A DNA stretch of 64,000 bases from Silene latifolia (GCF_048544455.1 NC_133532.1:81609156-81673155); one strand, 5' to 3'; counted from the first letter of the stretch, positions 1-11,060 are shown. Translations and numbers: made by a program. Notes: generated by a model not told the origin, from the letters alone.

Positions 1-840
1 GCAGATTTTGACTACTCCACCTCAAATTGGGATGGACGTTCGGCTCGTAATAAGTGTTGTTCTGCCTGTAATGTTGAAAGGCAGCATAAGACTCATAAGA
101 ATTTGGACAATTATCTGAGACATGTCCCTCTCCTCCATATCTCTTACAGACGAATGGATCGTCTGTAACAGCATTCACATGGTAGATTCCTCCCTTCGAG
201 GCTCCTCCCAACTCATACTTATCGAATCTCGCAGTGAGAGCTTCAATTGCAGCTACAGAAGGAGATTCAGCACTCCTCCTTTGATTCCCTCTGGAATTCC
301 CATACTCAGCTTTATGGGTGGCTAAGTCATCAATGATCTTCCACCCATTAGTCTCTCCCATATTCTCAAAGAAATTGGCCACTAGCACGAAGATCCAAGA
401 TAGCCCTCGATCGTCATACGACCCGTTATAGAACTGATTGCATAGACTCCACTTTTCGAAACCATGGTGCAGAATGGTTCGCACCAACTTCTTGAAACGG
501 ACCCATGCCTCATGAAAGTTCTCATCAGGCCCTTGTTTAAAGCTCGTGATCCGAGCTCTAATGGCATTAGTCTTCGAGGCAGAAGTACTTCTTGTAAAAC
601 GCTAAAGCCGCCGATTCGATCGATTATCCCATGAGCAGCCCGGTCCAGGATCCCTATACCACTCCCTTGCAAAGATCGCGGAGTGAGAAAATAAACATGG
701 TTTCTTTTATCTCGATCCGGGTCACGCCAGTTGGTGGGGGTATGGAACAAAGAATAATCGATAAAGGTCTTCATGTGCTTAGCCGCATCTTGATTGCGGC
801 TCCCCCAAATTGGTTTCTCTCAACCAAATTGATATAGGAC
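1..840 (-). pseudogene. gag: Athila-like Ty3/gypsy gag, partial and broken
   Basis: Read on the minus strand, this stretch encodes a retrotransposon Gag (Retrotrans_gag type), the structural protein that packages element RNA. Seen: an EAWVRFKKLV block, HHGFEKWSLCNQFYNG and ANFFENMGE in the order typical of Athila-lineage Gag, then a zinc knuckle near 115-160. The knuckle reads C-x2-Y-x4-H-x4-C, so the second cysteine has become tyrosine (TGT to TAT). Upstream the frame shifts near 570 (KKYF in one frame, TNAIRARITS in the next). The gene runs off the left edge, so pol is not visible. It follows the minus-strand 5' LTR and primer site at 1258-2756. Non-functional. Confidence 0.75.
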
Positions 841-1257
841 GGCTTAAATTTTCTTGCCTCCCCTGGTAATACAAATCCCTTATAGAGATCCGCAGCTGTC
901 GGCTCGAGTGATTGGCAATAGTTGCTTCTTCGGCCATTTATAGAAAGTCCGGAGAAGTGACGGTCTCAGCTGATGAATTAGAAATAGGAGATGAAGGTGG
1001 ATCCTCCTCAAACAGAGCGTTCTCGTAGTAACTAGACAGAGTACTCGCTCTTTCTCTCTCGGCAATATCCTAGATGATCGCCTCAACTCACGCAAAGTCT
1101 TCTCAATCTCGGGATTGATCGGTAGTAGTTCACCACCCCGTGACTGCGCATAAAGAAGAAACTACAAATAGAATATAAGAATAGTTTAAGGAACGGATGC
1201 CCCTTAAACTAAAAGAAAGACTAAAAATAAAACAAACTAATAATTTAAACAATTGCC

Positions 1258-1275
1258 TCCCCGAAACGGCGCAAA
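1258..1275 (-). other. Primer-binding site (tRNA-Asp type) of the minus-strand Athila-like element
   Basis: On the minus strand the sequence just inside the LTR reads TTGCGCCGTTTCGGGGA. This is a slightly decayed version of the TGGCGCCGTTGCCGGGGA seen intact at 33671. That sequence is the conventional Athila primer site complementary to the 3' end of tRNA-Asp. It lies 4 bp inside the LTR end, as expected for minus-strand strong-stop synthesis. Confidence 0.7.
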
Positions 1276-1278
1276 ATT

Positions 1279-2756
1279 TGACACGGCTATCGTGTACCCT
1301 GTCAAAGATAAAACCTAACGGTCTCAACTAAAATGTAGTAGAGGCAACAGTATCGAATCCTCCGGGAGGCGGTGCAATTATCAGTTGCCTAATTCTAATC
1401 TTAAGGTAACAAATGGGGGTTGTTGAATTGGTTGCTAAACTACGAGGTTTGAAGGAAGAGAAATAAAGATAAAAGGCAGTAAAAGCAAGAAATAAGTTTA
1501 AACTATCAAGAGAGAAGGGACATGTCGGGAATTCGGTTCACTACGGTAGTCTAGTGACTCAAATTTGTAAATGATTCGCAATTATATGCGAGACGGATGT
1601 TGAAAGGTCCTTTCGGTCCACTTTCTATCCTAAATTACCACTAACTTAACTTTCATTCTCATTAGGGTAGTCTACTGTTCATAGCAGGCCTATTTAGTCC
1701 AATATTTCGATCTAGGATTAATTTTAGCCAGATTAAAGGATGACATAGAAGCGTGCACTCAACTAAGTCGAATAAATACAATTAAATTGTTATGGTGACA
1801 GGGTCTCACAACTAATTCATCTAATTCATTTACTACATCGTCACATTTCTACCGCAGATCCCCTAATCCCAACATAAAAGGGGTTTAGCTACTCAGTCGC
1901 TAATTAAACTAATGTTAGCTTAAATTCCCGACAATAAACATTATGAAATAACAATAAATTGCATAAAAGAGAAATTAGGGGAGAAGAAATAATGAGACAA
2001 ACAAAGAATTAAAGCAAACAAAAGGTTAATTATTATTAAAGGAAGAGAAGGAATTACAATCAATGCGAATCCCAGAGAGAACAATCGAATCCGAGCAATA
2101 ATAATCCCAAAACAAGGTTACAGTAGAGAAGAATGAAGTACGCAGTAAAAGTTTTATGTAAACTGACTAAGATAAAAGCTAGATAGTCCTAATGACCTAG
2201 TAAAGCGTACTTAAATAGTAAAGTAAAAGAGTTTAGCGAAATAAACATTCACACGGGCTAATTAAAGCCCATAACCATCAAAACCACTCGATCGAGTGGA
2301 TTAAAACCACTCGATCGACCAAATCCTCAGCCAAAACTACTCGATCGAACAGAAAGTTACTCGATCGAGTAGATGGTCTTTCTGCAAGTTAAGGATCGAG
2401 TACAAAGTGCTCGATCGACCACTCTAGGACGTAGAAACCACTCGATCGAGTGATAAAACAGCTCGATCGAGTACTTTGACTTTATTTCAGCTCAAGTCCT
2501 CGCCTAAATGCCTCGTAATGCGTGCCACGACGCTTCCAAATGCAGTATCTTACTCTGGAACAATCCCGTCTCCTCTAAATGCATGCAAAAAGGACGAAAA
2601 AGAGTACGATTCCACTCTTTTCACGTTCATTTCTACAAAATGGACAAAACGAACCAAAGTAGCCAATTCGGGGCAAAATACTATAAAAACAGTATAAAAA
2701 TGCATAGAAATACGTGCTGAAATAGGCTAAAAAGACTATACATTAGGCACGTATCA
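1279..2756 (-). mobile_element. 5' LTR of Athila-like element (minus orientation)
   Basis: LTR of 1,478 bp starting TGATACGTGC (at 2756) and ending CCGTGTCA (at 1279) on the minus strand, followed by primer site and gag. It is homologous to the plus-strand LTR at 11226-12667: both carry a GCCCCGAATTGGCTACTTTG block and an array of CTCGATCGAG words. Its left end (minus sense) lies inside the DUF7745-like gene, whose reading frame runs straight into the LTR. The partner 3' LTR is outside the window, so the target duplication cannot be checked. Confidence 0.85.
2283..2480. repeat. CTCGATCGAG palindrome array in the LTR
   Basis: About eight copies of the palindromic core TCGATCGA, or one-base variants, in roughly 200 bp, most extended to CTCGATCGAG. 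Spacing is irregular (about 15-35 bp), so this is not a head-to-tail satellite. In the minus-strand sense of the LTR the array is followed by an AT-rich TATA-like stretch near 2208-2220, which places it in U3 upstream of the promoter. The same array occurs in the sister LTR at 11507-11697. Confidence 0.8.
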
Positions 2757-3437
2757 CTAGCCTTGTCATTCTTGTCAACCACCATCTCGACGGCAGGAGA
2801 AGTCTTCGGTTTCTTCGAAGGATGAACAACTCGAAACCCGGCTTCTTCCTCTCCCTCGGTCAGATGCTTCTCTTTCTCCTTTTCTACCTCACGAACCTTG
2901 TAGTCAATAGGTTCGCGTTTCCTCAGTCTCTCATGCTCCTCCGGAGTAGTAGCTTTCCTCCACCGCAGATAGGAATCCGACACCCATAGAGCACTAACAG
3001 AACCGTTCAAGAACCAAATATTTCTTTGAGCCCATTTGATTGCCCATTCGCTTCGACTCTCAGTAGTAAGCGCCACGGCAGTCTGCGGGACAGTGTCAAG
3101 CTTCGGAATCATCTGCTTCAACCCAACCTGCCTCATCAACCTCTTCGGGAAGATGCATATCATAAACTCCAAGCCAGGGATGCGCACGGACCGGGTAGGA
3201 TCCAAGGATGATACTCCAAAGGATGATTTAAGATGCCACCACGGTACGATCCATCTAATCAAGGGGCCATCTTCACTCTTCAGCTTGTTTTCCCAATAGT
3301 TGCAGACTCGAGTGAAGTCCACCATGTAGAGCCTGGTCCTCATTGCAATTCAGCGAGCATGATAAGCAGGAACATTAACTGGGGGCTCGATCAATCGAAG
3401 ACGCTCCATAAGCCAGATCTAACAAAAGCGGGTATTA

Positions 3438-3478
<41 letters not shown>

Positions 3479-4142
3479 GAACAAAAAAAAAAGAGAAAAA
3501 ATTCTTTTACCTTCAATATGATGGGACTCCCCAAATAAGGAAGGTCGCGGTTGGCTTTCCTGTTATCTAATCCCAACAGGATCTCTCCTAAACACAGGCA
3601 AGCTGGGCTCCTACGCAGCTCCATTTGCTCAATCAAGCTCAAATAACGAGGTCGCCTCTCAAATCCTCATCAACATGCCCTTGAAGGACATATACATGTA
3701 GTAGGCAAAACCCAAATGCCCTTCGCCTGGCAACATAAGAGATAGTGGGATCTGCCCTATTGATGAATCGATCGATGAAATCCAACATTCGCACTCCTTT
3801 AGAGGTCACAAGACGGTCCACATCAGCTCTTGCTAACCCAAGCAAGTCCCTAAACTTTTTCTTATACCCTTGAGAAGTGGAGGAAATAGCAGGCAAATGT
3901 TCTGGGTCCCAACCACCAATCGCAGCAATTTCTTCGGGAAATGGGCAAATGTCGCCTCCAGGGAAGGCAAATACGTGATAATTCGGGTCCCAATAATCAA
4001 GACAAGCATCTAGGAACGGTTTGACCACCTTGATCAACTTCAAGCTCAAAAGTGATCCAAAGTTATAGGCACCCATGTCGTGTTTCTCCACATTGGAGAA
4101 CTCATTTGTCCATTCTTTTAGACGAATTTCGAGAGTATTCAT
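2757..4142 (-). pseudogene. DUF7745-like gene, truncated by an LTR
   Basis: Two-exon gene. Exon 1 is 4142-3511, starting MNTLEIRLKEW with the conserved stretch LDYWDPNYHVFAFPGGDICP near residues 47-66 and AFGFCLLHVYVLQG near 143-156. Exon 2 is 3418-2757 and encodes MVDFTRVCNYWENKL. The layout resembles the DUF7745 family of repeat-associated plant proteins; the molecular role is unknown. Breaks: a one-base frameshift near 3650 (GDLVI-stop versus RYLSLIEQME in the next frame), a TGA at 3350-3352, and loss of the C-terminus where the Athila-like LTR begins at 2756. The donor (AAG|GTAAAAG) and acceptor (TTGTTAG|ATC) keep phase. It lies antisense to the plus-strand LTR at 8750. Family assignment is from memory of homologues and is moderate. 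Confidence 0.65.
3439..3477. repeat. Poly(A) run of 39
   Basis: Uninterrupted run of 39 A on the plus strand, that is poly(T) on the coding strand, inside the intron of the DUF7745-like gene about 20 bp upstream of its acceptor. It may be an expanded polypyrimidine tract or the tail of a small retroposed fragment. Its length is liable to assembly error. Confidence 0.85.
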
Positions 4143-4225
4143 GATGTAGGCTAATTTTGAGAGCTTTATGTAATAAGACGAAGGAAAGACGGAAGAATTA
4201 TACGAATAAAACCTCCCTCGACATC

Positions 4226-4235
4226 TCTATTTATA
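4226..4235 (-). promoter_or_regulatory. TATA box upstream of the DUF7745-like gene
   Basis: The minus strand reads TATAAATAGA about 85-95 bp upstream of the ATG at 4142. The same word, embedded in AGTATAAATAGAGA, is the TATA box of the LTR at 8750-11054 (9297-9306). The dyad repeat at 4279-4343 lies about 45 bp further upstream. The shared promoter core suggests that gene and LTR use a related promoter. Confidence 0.6.
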
Positions 4236-4278
4236 CTAAAAGTTGTTTCCTAAAATCCGTCAGGACGGATACACTGGG

Positions 4279-4343
4279 GAACAGGCGCAGTACCTGTTGC
4301 GCCTCTTCAAAGGGACGCAACACTTGATGCGCCTCTTCCTCAG
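4279..4343. repeat. GCGCC dyad repeat, copy a
   Basis: Two consecutive quasi-palindromic units of about 30 bp, each built as G(A/C)GCA(G/A)-spacer-TG(C/T)GCGCC-like followed by TCTTC. It is the first of five copies in the window (others at 7899, 9148, 9744 and 10368). It starts 137 bp upstream of the start codon of the antisense DUF7745-like gene. Confidence 0.8.
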
Positions 4344-4749
4344 CCTTCTTTCTGTGATTTTCCGCGTTGGATCTTTCCTAATTCCTCAAATAATAATTTC
4401 CTATTCGTAACGGATTACTATTTTGGTAAATTCGTCAAATTGCCATGTTTCGTGTTTCCTAATTTAGGCCATGTGTACAAATGTATGTTCTATGTGATTT
4501 CTGTGTAAATTTCGGCAGCATGACGCCGCAAACCGTCATCTACCAAACCTGTTCAAAACTAACCTGCAGGTACAAACAAAGCAACCCAGCAGCAAAGGCA
4601 CTCAGGCCATCATATATACAATCAAGAGGGGATATGTACACCAAACTGGGGGCTCAAGCCCCAAAACAAAGTCCGAATATCAAAAATGTGGGTCCTAAAA
4701 ATGTACAAGATGTACAAAATACAGCCGAAAACAAAAAACAACAAGCAAA

Positions 4750-7700
4750 CTACTGTTGGTCGTCGTCTAGCTCAGCAACTCTCGCCTCGAGAGCAACAAC
4801 CTCGGCGTCACGGACCTCGAGCTCCCTCAGCAGGCGAGCTGTCTCCTCCCGGGACTGGGCAAGCTCTCGCTCCAGCTCACGCTCCCTCTGCAAACAACAA
4901 GAATTGGCTCATGTCAATCATTTCAAACATAAGGAAAATTAGAAAATTCAAAAATGAAGTAAACGGAAGGTTCATACCTGACGTCCTCGGCCGCCAGCAA
5001 GTACCTCGACGGCAGTAGCCCGCAGCCGGTTGGCTACCCTCCATAAAGCCACGAACCGGGATGGCGCAACCTGCATTTCAAAAGAAGAGATTCATAACGA
5101 TTGGACAAACTTGAGCAAATGTGTTCTTACACAAAGTTATACAAGTTAGGAGACTCATCCTCCGAATCAGATGCTGCCACTCGTCCAAGCTAGCATCTCT
5201 CACCGCCGCGTCAAAGTCACGCAGCTCGGAGATCGTCGTCATCCCCGTCGCGTTGGTGTACTCAAGGGTCTCGGGGTACTCTGGGGGCTCGATGCCCGCC
5301 GCCTCGACCTCCTGCAAAGTCAAATGATTTCCATTAACCGATGATCATTCATCGTGTTCTCAAATTGATCAAAAATAAGAGTAAAACACTTACCACGACC
5401 GGCCAGTACGCGAGCCTCCTGTAGAGGAACGCCGAGTAGTCCTCGCTTGGAAGAAGGAGGGCGTCACCACCAACGCCAGCCGGGTCAGCCTCCCTCTCAG
5501 CCTCAGAAGGCTCCCTAAACATCGTCCGAGGAGGATCGATGGGAACCATCAAACATCCCGAGAGCACTGACGAGCCAAACGCTCGCCCAAGTACCACACA
5601 AGACCCATCGACGTCCTCAGCAACAATCGGCTCGAGCTCCTAGGTCGAAGGACCTCAGCCACAAAGGGAGGAGCGCCAGCGTAATCCGCCCAAGGCCTGG
5701 GCACCCATTAAGAAAAGCAAACGAAGGGTCATTCTTATGATCAGTTCTAAAAGGTAAAGAAGAAAGACAAACAAACGCAAGGTGAAGTACTCACGCCGTC
5801 CAACTGAAGAGTGTTCACCTCCCGTCGACAGACGTTGTGGAAAGAACGTCGGCTCCTCGTACGGCACATCACCCAATCCCTCACAACGGGATAGGCCCTC
5901 TCCACCGGCTCCGTCCTCTTGGGCGCGAGGCCCGGAAAGTAGGAGTACACCCACGCCTGTAAAACAAGATAATCAACAACGATCTTTCGTGGTTCGATAA
6001 GAAAAGGAAATGATCTTTCATGAAATGAAATGAAGGTTCATACCTCCAACAACAGTCCAGGGCCAACAGCAGCAGGAGAACTCCCCTTCTCCATTAACTC
6101 CGGACGAACCATGGCCCTCATAAAGCGAATGAGGACGATAAAACCAGCAGTGACCCAGTCCCAACGGCCTAGGTTGCTCAGATCAGAAAGAAAGGGAAGG
6201 AGCTTCGTCGATAGCCTCTCTCCCTTGTCTCCGAGCTAGATCGAAGACAGGAACCACCAGAGCTACAAACGGACTCTCTGCTCTGCAGTACAGAGAGGAG
6301 GGGCCATCTCCCTCCCCTCGATCACCACCGTCGCCGGGGTCTTCCCCGCAAAATAGTCCCTGACGTAAGAACTAAGCACCAATCCAGGCACCGCAGCAGC
6401 CTTCGGCATCAAGTTCCAGCCGATCAATCTCCTAGCCTCAGCCGAGTCTACCCTCATGACTGTCTCCGGCCACTCCACCACCTCGGTCCCCACACAGAAA
6501 ACCGTAAATCATGCCGTAATCCTCCAAAGTGACCCCCACCTCACCAAAAAACATGTGAAAGGTGGAGGTCGTGTCCCAAAACCGGTCCAAGAAAGCTCGA
6601 ACCAGGCTGAGGTTAGCCCGAAGCTTCCTCCTCGAGATGTCCCTTCAAGCCTGCACCAAAGCGCCGAATGCTCCCCGCTCGATGATGGCTCGCTCCTCAG
6701 CCGACAGCCTCTCGTAGCACCCCATCGCCGTCGTGTAGCCCGAGAACGATCTAATGTTCCCGGCCTCCTATTTGGATTCGAAACAAAAGCTATCTTTAGT
6801 TTGAATGATGAAGAAAAGGAATAAAAAATAGAAATGAAAGAGGATGAATGAAGAGTGATGAATTCGATTTACCAAGCTCTTCACCGTCCTGTAGGACAGG
6901 TGACCCTCTGCAGCCCAAAGTAGGTGCCTACTGTCCTAGGTCTCAGCCCACGCAGGTGTTCCCCTTAGCTGGCGACCACCCCGTCCACCGTTGGCCCGTC
7001 TCGGGGCCTCCTCCTCAAGGACCTCGTCCTCAGCAGCCATCACCGCAGCAGTAAAAGCCTGCTCTAACGCCTCCTCAAGCGAACGAGAAGGGTCAATAGC
7101 AGTATCCACGTCCATGGGAGCTATCCCTGATGTAGAAGCCTCGTCACCTGCAAAATTAAAGTGAATTTAGGCCGCGTCAAGTGACGACAAGCCTTAATTA
7201 GGGGATTTTCGAGTTTTCGGAGCTCCGGAATCGCTCTTTTCTCGCCATCTTTGGCAATTTTCCCACAAACCCGTTACCTCGTGTGGCAATTTGGGTCAAG
7301 TTAAGCCTAAGTTGAAGCCTAGTCATGGGTTCGAGTCGGAATTTCGACAGCATTTCGTTATAACGGCGATTATGCCCTAGAAAAGCGTCCGGAAAAAGCC
7401 GTCACAAATCAAAATTCCGAGATGATAGGAAGTTTTTCCATCATACAAGGATTCCAAATATCAAGTTTCATCACAAATGGGAAATCTTAAGTCTATTTTC
7501 GAAGCGATTTACGGTTTAGCTGTGAAACCGTCTCAATTTCACTCAAATGCTCAAAACTCAGCGAAAATTCGAAACAAATACATGGTTATGATCCTTATAT
7601 TACTAATTAGCCATTTACAAGGTCAATTTTGCAAAGCAAAATCGTTTGGAGGAAAAGCCCCAAATTTTCGACATAATTAGGGTTGAAAACCCTGGTTTTG

Positions 7701-7765
7701 TCGTTCCAATTTGATCAAATACAGAAGATTAATGCAAGATTAATACACATACCTCGAGTAGACAT
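4750..7765 (-). pseudogene. Plant mobile domain (MAIN-like) gene, decayed
   Basis: Eight-exon gene on the minus strand: 7765-7753 (MSTR), 7147-6873, 6767-6044, 5956-5795, 5696-5394, about 5311-5120, 5070-4978 and 4887-4750. Most exon edges have consensus splice sites; exon 6's donor does not fit the phase. The product resembles the repeat-associated plant mobile domain family (aminotransferase-like, MAIN-like). Seen: acidic N-terminus, RTVKSL, GYTTAMGCYERLSAEERA, WPETVMRVDSAEARRLIGW, WVYSYFPGLAPKRTEPV, RAYPVVRDWVMC, YPETLEYTNATGM and a charged coiled-coil C-terminus ending DDDQQ-stop. Breaks: TAG at 6936-6938 (expected Trp in AETWDSR), TGA at 6645-6647, and frame changes near 6490, near 6200-6260 and near 5560. 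It points away from the plus-strand LTR at 8750, as an antisense accessory gene. Some relatives act in silencing and meristem maintenance; this copy is dead. Confidence 0.75.
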
Positions 7766-7898
7766 GGCAAATGCGAGTTTTTGATCAAATTTTGACGAAA
7801 ATTGGTTTGAATTTGAGAGAAAAATTAGAGAATTATGTTTCGAAATTATGAAACATAAACCCCTGTTTCATCGGGTTTTACCCAGAAATGCCACGTCC

Positions 7899-7965
7899 AG
7901 GAAAAGACGCAGCATGTGTTGCGCCTCTCCCAAGGGACGCAGCTCTTGCTGCGCCTCTTACTCAG
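7899..7965. repeat. GCGCC dyad repeat, copy b
   Basis: Two-unit dyad of the same type as 4279-4343, containing AAGACGCAGCATGTGTTGCG and GGACGCAGCTCTTGCTGCGC. It begins 134 bp upstream of the start codon of the antisense plant-mobile-domain gene, almost the same spacing (137 bp) as copy a before the DUF7745-like gene. Confidence 0.8.
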
Positions 7966-8194
7966 TCTCCCTCCATACGAATTTTCGAAGATTCATTATA
8001 AGTTCGTTATTTTGTGGGCCCATCTTTGGTGCGCCTCTTCCTCGATGTCATATCGCGTATTTGGTCCGTCTGACATTTATTTTTCACCCGGACCCGTATT
8101 CCCAAGCCAACAGCAAACTGTCGCCATATTTTTGCCAAGACCTAGCTTGTCACAACGAGCGGTTCTTCTTTGACAGGTGTTTCGACACACCTTT

Positions 8195-8395
8195 ATTATG
8201 TTCCCCCAGCGAGAGTACACGGATAGACATTCCCTCTCGAGACATGGAGATCAATTCCCGATTATGTTCCCCCAGCGAGAGTACACGGATAGACATTCCC
8301 TCTCGAGACATGGAGATTAGTTCCCGATTATGTTCCCCCAGTGAGAGTCCACGGACAGGCAATCGTCCCTCTCGAGACATGGAGATCAACATCGA
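8195..8395. repeat. 66-bp tandem repeat, three units
   Basis: Units start at 8195, 8261 and 8327, each beginning ATTATGTTCCCCCAG and containing CCCTCTCGAGACATGGAG. Units 1 and 2 are almost identical; unit 3 has substitutions and a 3-bp insertion. The array sits about 340 bp upstream of the polypurine tract of the plus-strand LTR. Tandem repeats in the 3' untranslated part are known in Tat-lineage elements such as Retand. Because 66 is a multiple of three, one frame stays open (22-residue repeats LCSPSESTRIDIPSRDME), but nothing else supports coding. Confidence 0.9.
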
Positions 8396-8735
8396 CCCCA
8401 AGCTCTTCCGAAGTTTGTTTGAAGCTGACCCAAGCAGATTTCTCCCAGCAGTTCCTGACTATGTCCTGCTGCCTCCTCCCAATATCGCGTTTTGTTTCCC
8501 CTGGAGTTGCAAGGAATTTCAGGTATGGTCTCTTCTTATGGCTGGCGAGCCTCCTCACGTAGTCTAATGGACTTTAAACGACCCTCCCCGATAGTTGACA
8601 GACTCTAAAATATTCCCGACGACAGGTCCTTGGCTCAGACCCCTTGAGCCGCCTCGCATCGCCATAGTCGTCAGGTTGTAATCTTCGATTAACCTGATGG
8701 CTATACTTTGACTTTTGCCTTGTCCAAGCCCCAGT

Positions 8736-8749
8736 CAAAGTGGGGGCTC
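8736..8749 (+). other. Polypurine tract before LTR
   Basis: CAAAGTGGGGGCTC lies directly before the LTR start TGTAGATAGC. An AAAGTGGGGGC tract abutting TGTAGA is a usual plus-strand primer in Tat/Ogre-type Ty3 elements. It shows that sequence to the left belongs to the 3' internal region of a plus-strand element. Confidence 0.7.
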
Positions 8750-9147
8750 TGTAGATAGCTCATTTCTGCACCTCCCGCAAACCACCCGGTGATGATTGGG
8801 CCACATGTTTGGTATACCGAACGATTTGCGACAGCTCGTAAGTTTATCGTCAAGTGGTCGCTCAAACACTTGTGTCTACCTCTTAATTGTCATCTACGTA
8901 CCGATACGATCGTTTTGGCAGTAATTAGAGTACATTTGGAGTCCGGGTCAAAAACCATCTTCATTTTCTAAAACCGAGTCAGAATGTTCTGGAATGTTCC
9001 GGATATTTCTATTCCATATTTTCCAAACTTTTGATCTTTAGTAAAATATCTCCCGTAATATTCACACAAAATATTAAGGAAACGAGATTAATCCGCTATT
9101 CCATAATAAAAACGCGGAAATCTTCCTTCCGCAGGAGGAAACCACTG

Positions 9148-9214
9148 AGGAAAGGACGCAGCAGGTGTTGCGCCTCTTCCAAGGGACGCAGTGCCTGCTG
9201 CGCCTCTTCCTCAG
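9148..9214. repeat. GCGCC dyad repeat, copy c (LTR, upstream of TATA)
   Basis: Contains GGACGCAGCAGGTGTTGCGC and GGACGCAGTGCCTGCTGCGC, each followed by CTCTTCC. It ends 83 bp before the LTR TATA box and is the cleanest copy, so it probably represents the enhancer-position original. Confidence 0.85.
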
Positions 9215-9296
9215 TCCTTTTCTGCGTATTTTCCGTATCTTTTCGAGATTCACTTCCAAAGTTTCTCCGAAAACCCTACTTCCTCCGTGTGATTAG

Positions 9297-9306
9297 TATA
9301 AATAGA
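9297..9306 (+). promoter_or_regulatory. LTR TATA box
   Basis: TATAAATAGA within GATTAGTATAAATAGAGACC, in a moderately AT-rich context, followed by pyrimidine-rich sequence fitting a transcription start about 30 bp on. Matches the core upstream of the DUF7745-like gene on the opposite strand. Confidence 0.65.
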
Positions 9307-9743
9307 GACCTTCGGTCTCACATATTTCTCACGTGAGTGTCCGCCCTTCTCTTCTCCCTTTGCATTCTAGACCACGTTCTTACTTATTGGCGTCTACGTG
9401 CTTGAACTTTCGACCACGTAAGCTCGGATCCTTCTGAGTACCAGCCTCGTTTTGCATGACCGGCTAATTTGACCAACTCCACATAAATCAACTTAATCAA
9501 TCTTGTTCGTTTTCCTCCTAGAGGGCACTTTCGTCTACATTCGAGTCGAGCATCACTAAACGTAAACTTATTTCATCTCGTTTCGTCAAACATGTAAGCC
9601 TGAGGGTGTAAATCCTTCTTTTATTTATTGTTCTTTATTATTGTAATCAATATTGTAAGATTTATTTCGAAAGTATTCTTAAAACCGATTTGTAAAACCA
9701 TGTTTTAAAACCCTTTTCACGGATTATCAAAAGACAGACGTCG

Positions 9744-9810
9744 AGAAAGGATGCAGCAACTGTTGTGCCTCTTCGAAGGGACGCAGTACCTGCTGCGCCT
9801 CTTCGTGAGG
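9744..9810. repeat. GCGCC dyad repeat, copy d
   Basis: Contains GGATGCAGCAACTGTTGTGC and GGACGCAGTACCTGCTGCGC. Lies in the presumed transcribed part (R/U5 or leader) of the LTR, about 440 bp downstream of the TATA box. The first unit shows C-to-T changes relative to copy c. Confidence 0.8.
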
Positions 9811-10367
9811 CTGCCGCAGTTCCTGCTTCCTTTCTTCTTCCTTCGTCTTTTGATAATTCGATTGTTTTGTTTCGTTTTCAATTGTTCATTGTTTCACTAA
9901 CATAATAATTCGAGTATGATATTTTTTAACATGTAAATAATTCATTGTTAATTAATTCATCTTTCAAAATCCCGACTTAAATCCCATATAATCCATATTT
10001 GCGGGTTTTCGTAATTAAAATCAATTCGAGTTTTAGAGGTTCGATTTACCCATATTGAATCTCTGGAATTCATCTTTGATATATTTGCATCTGTTATTTA
10101 CCGTCGTCATCGTTAATTCGTCATTAATAATCTGTTTAGTCTAATTAATTAGTTTAATTTGTTAATTTGTAAATAATCCTTTTAATCTTCTAATATAATT
10201 TGTTCCAATTAGTTTCATTCATGTTTTATCGTTTTTATGACCTCATTCACATGTAAATAATATGTTAAATCACTTTCATCCGAGTCAATTATCCATTAAT
10301 CAACCATTAAATTCACCAATAAACATTAACGAGATGCGGTTCCGGCTTCACAGCCAGAACTCAACCC

Positions 10368-10432
10368 AGGAACAGACACAGCGACTGCTGCGCCTCTTCC
10401 AAGGGACGCAGCTCTGTTGCGCCTGTTCCCGG
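10368..10432. repeat. GCGCC dyad repeat, copy e
   Basis: Contains GACACAGCGACTGCTGCGCC and GGACGCAGCTCTGTTGCGCC; the second unit is shortened. Third copy inside the LTR, in the leader half. Confidence 0.75.
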
Positions 10433-11060
10433 TTGATTTCTGTCCCTGAACTCCCGTTTCTGCCTTGACCTAGTTATTAGTTACGTATTTTACTATTATC
10501 CGTATTATCACCCTTAATTTCTGTTCGTTTATATATTTATTCTTTCTTTTCTAAAACCATCCGTTTTAAATATATTTTCGACATAAATCATCAATCCGAT
10601 GTAATTATTGTAATTTCCTTTATTATATTATTATTGTATTTCTTTTACTGTATTGCTTGTATGTTTTCATATGTAATCAACCTAAATCCCAATTCGACCT
10701 AATTGTTTGCTAATTACGTGTTCACCGACTTAGTTAATTCTCACATGCTAGGATTAATTTATTGGATGTTGCATTGCATGCATATAATCGACAATATATC
10801 GAGTATAGACAATTTCCCTAATCATTAGTAGAGGCCGCTATCGAGGCGGGCGGGATTAGGTGTTCGATCAAAAGAGCTTCCTAATACGTACCCTCACCCC
10901 TTACTCCAGATCTTTGTGAACATCCGTGTTCATTGGCATCCACGAGAGTCATTCTAGACATAGAATGCTAAGGGTAACGAGTTCTTGGTGTTCATGTCAC
11001 TACTTTGTGTCTTGACATTGCACGAGGTACTTGAACGGTTTCCAATTTTCCACAATAAAT

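Larger units (their letters stand above)
8750..11054 (+). mobile_element. Tat/Ogre-like LTR (about 2.3 kb)
   Basis: It begins TGTAGATAGC after a polypurine tract and ends CCACA just before the primer-site motif TGGTGGCGACTCC. It holds a TATA box at 9297-9306, three copies of the GCGCC dyad repeat (one upstream and two downstream of the TATA box) and a long AT-rich leader. The presence of a polypurine tract on its left and a primer site on its right means that it is neither a plain 5' nor a plain 3' LTR. Assignment to the Tat lineage rests on the CGACTCC primer site and GTGGGGGCTC tract. Confidence 0.7.

Noticed and set aside
2283-2480. Regularly recurring TCGATCGA words, considered as a CRISPR-like array
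   Set aside because: Plant nuclear LTR context, 8-10 bp cores with irregular spacing and no uniform repeat-spacer structure.
7848-8567. 239-codon open frame on the plus strand across the dyad and 66-bp repeats
   Set aside because: The length comes from the 66-bp period keeping a frame open; it crosses unrelated repeats, has no recognisable domain and lies in an element's 3' untranslated zone.
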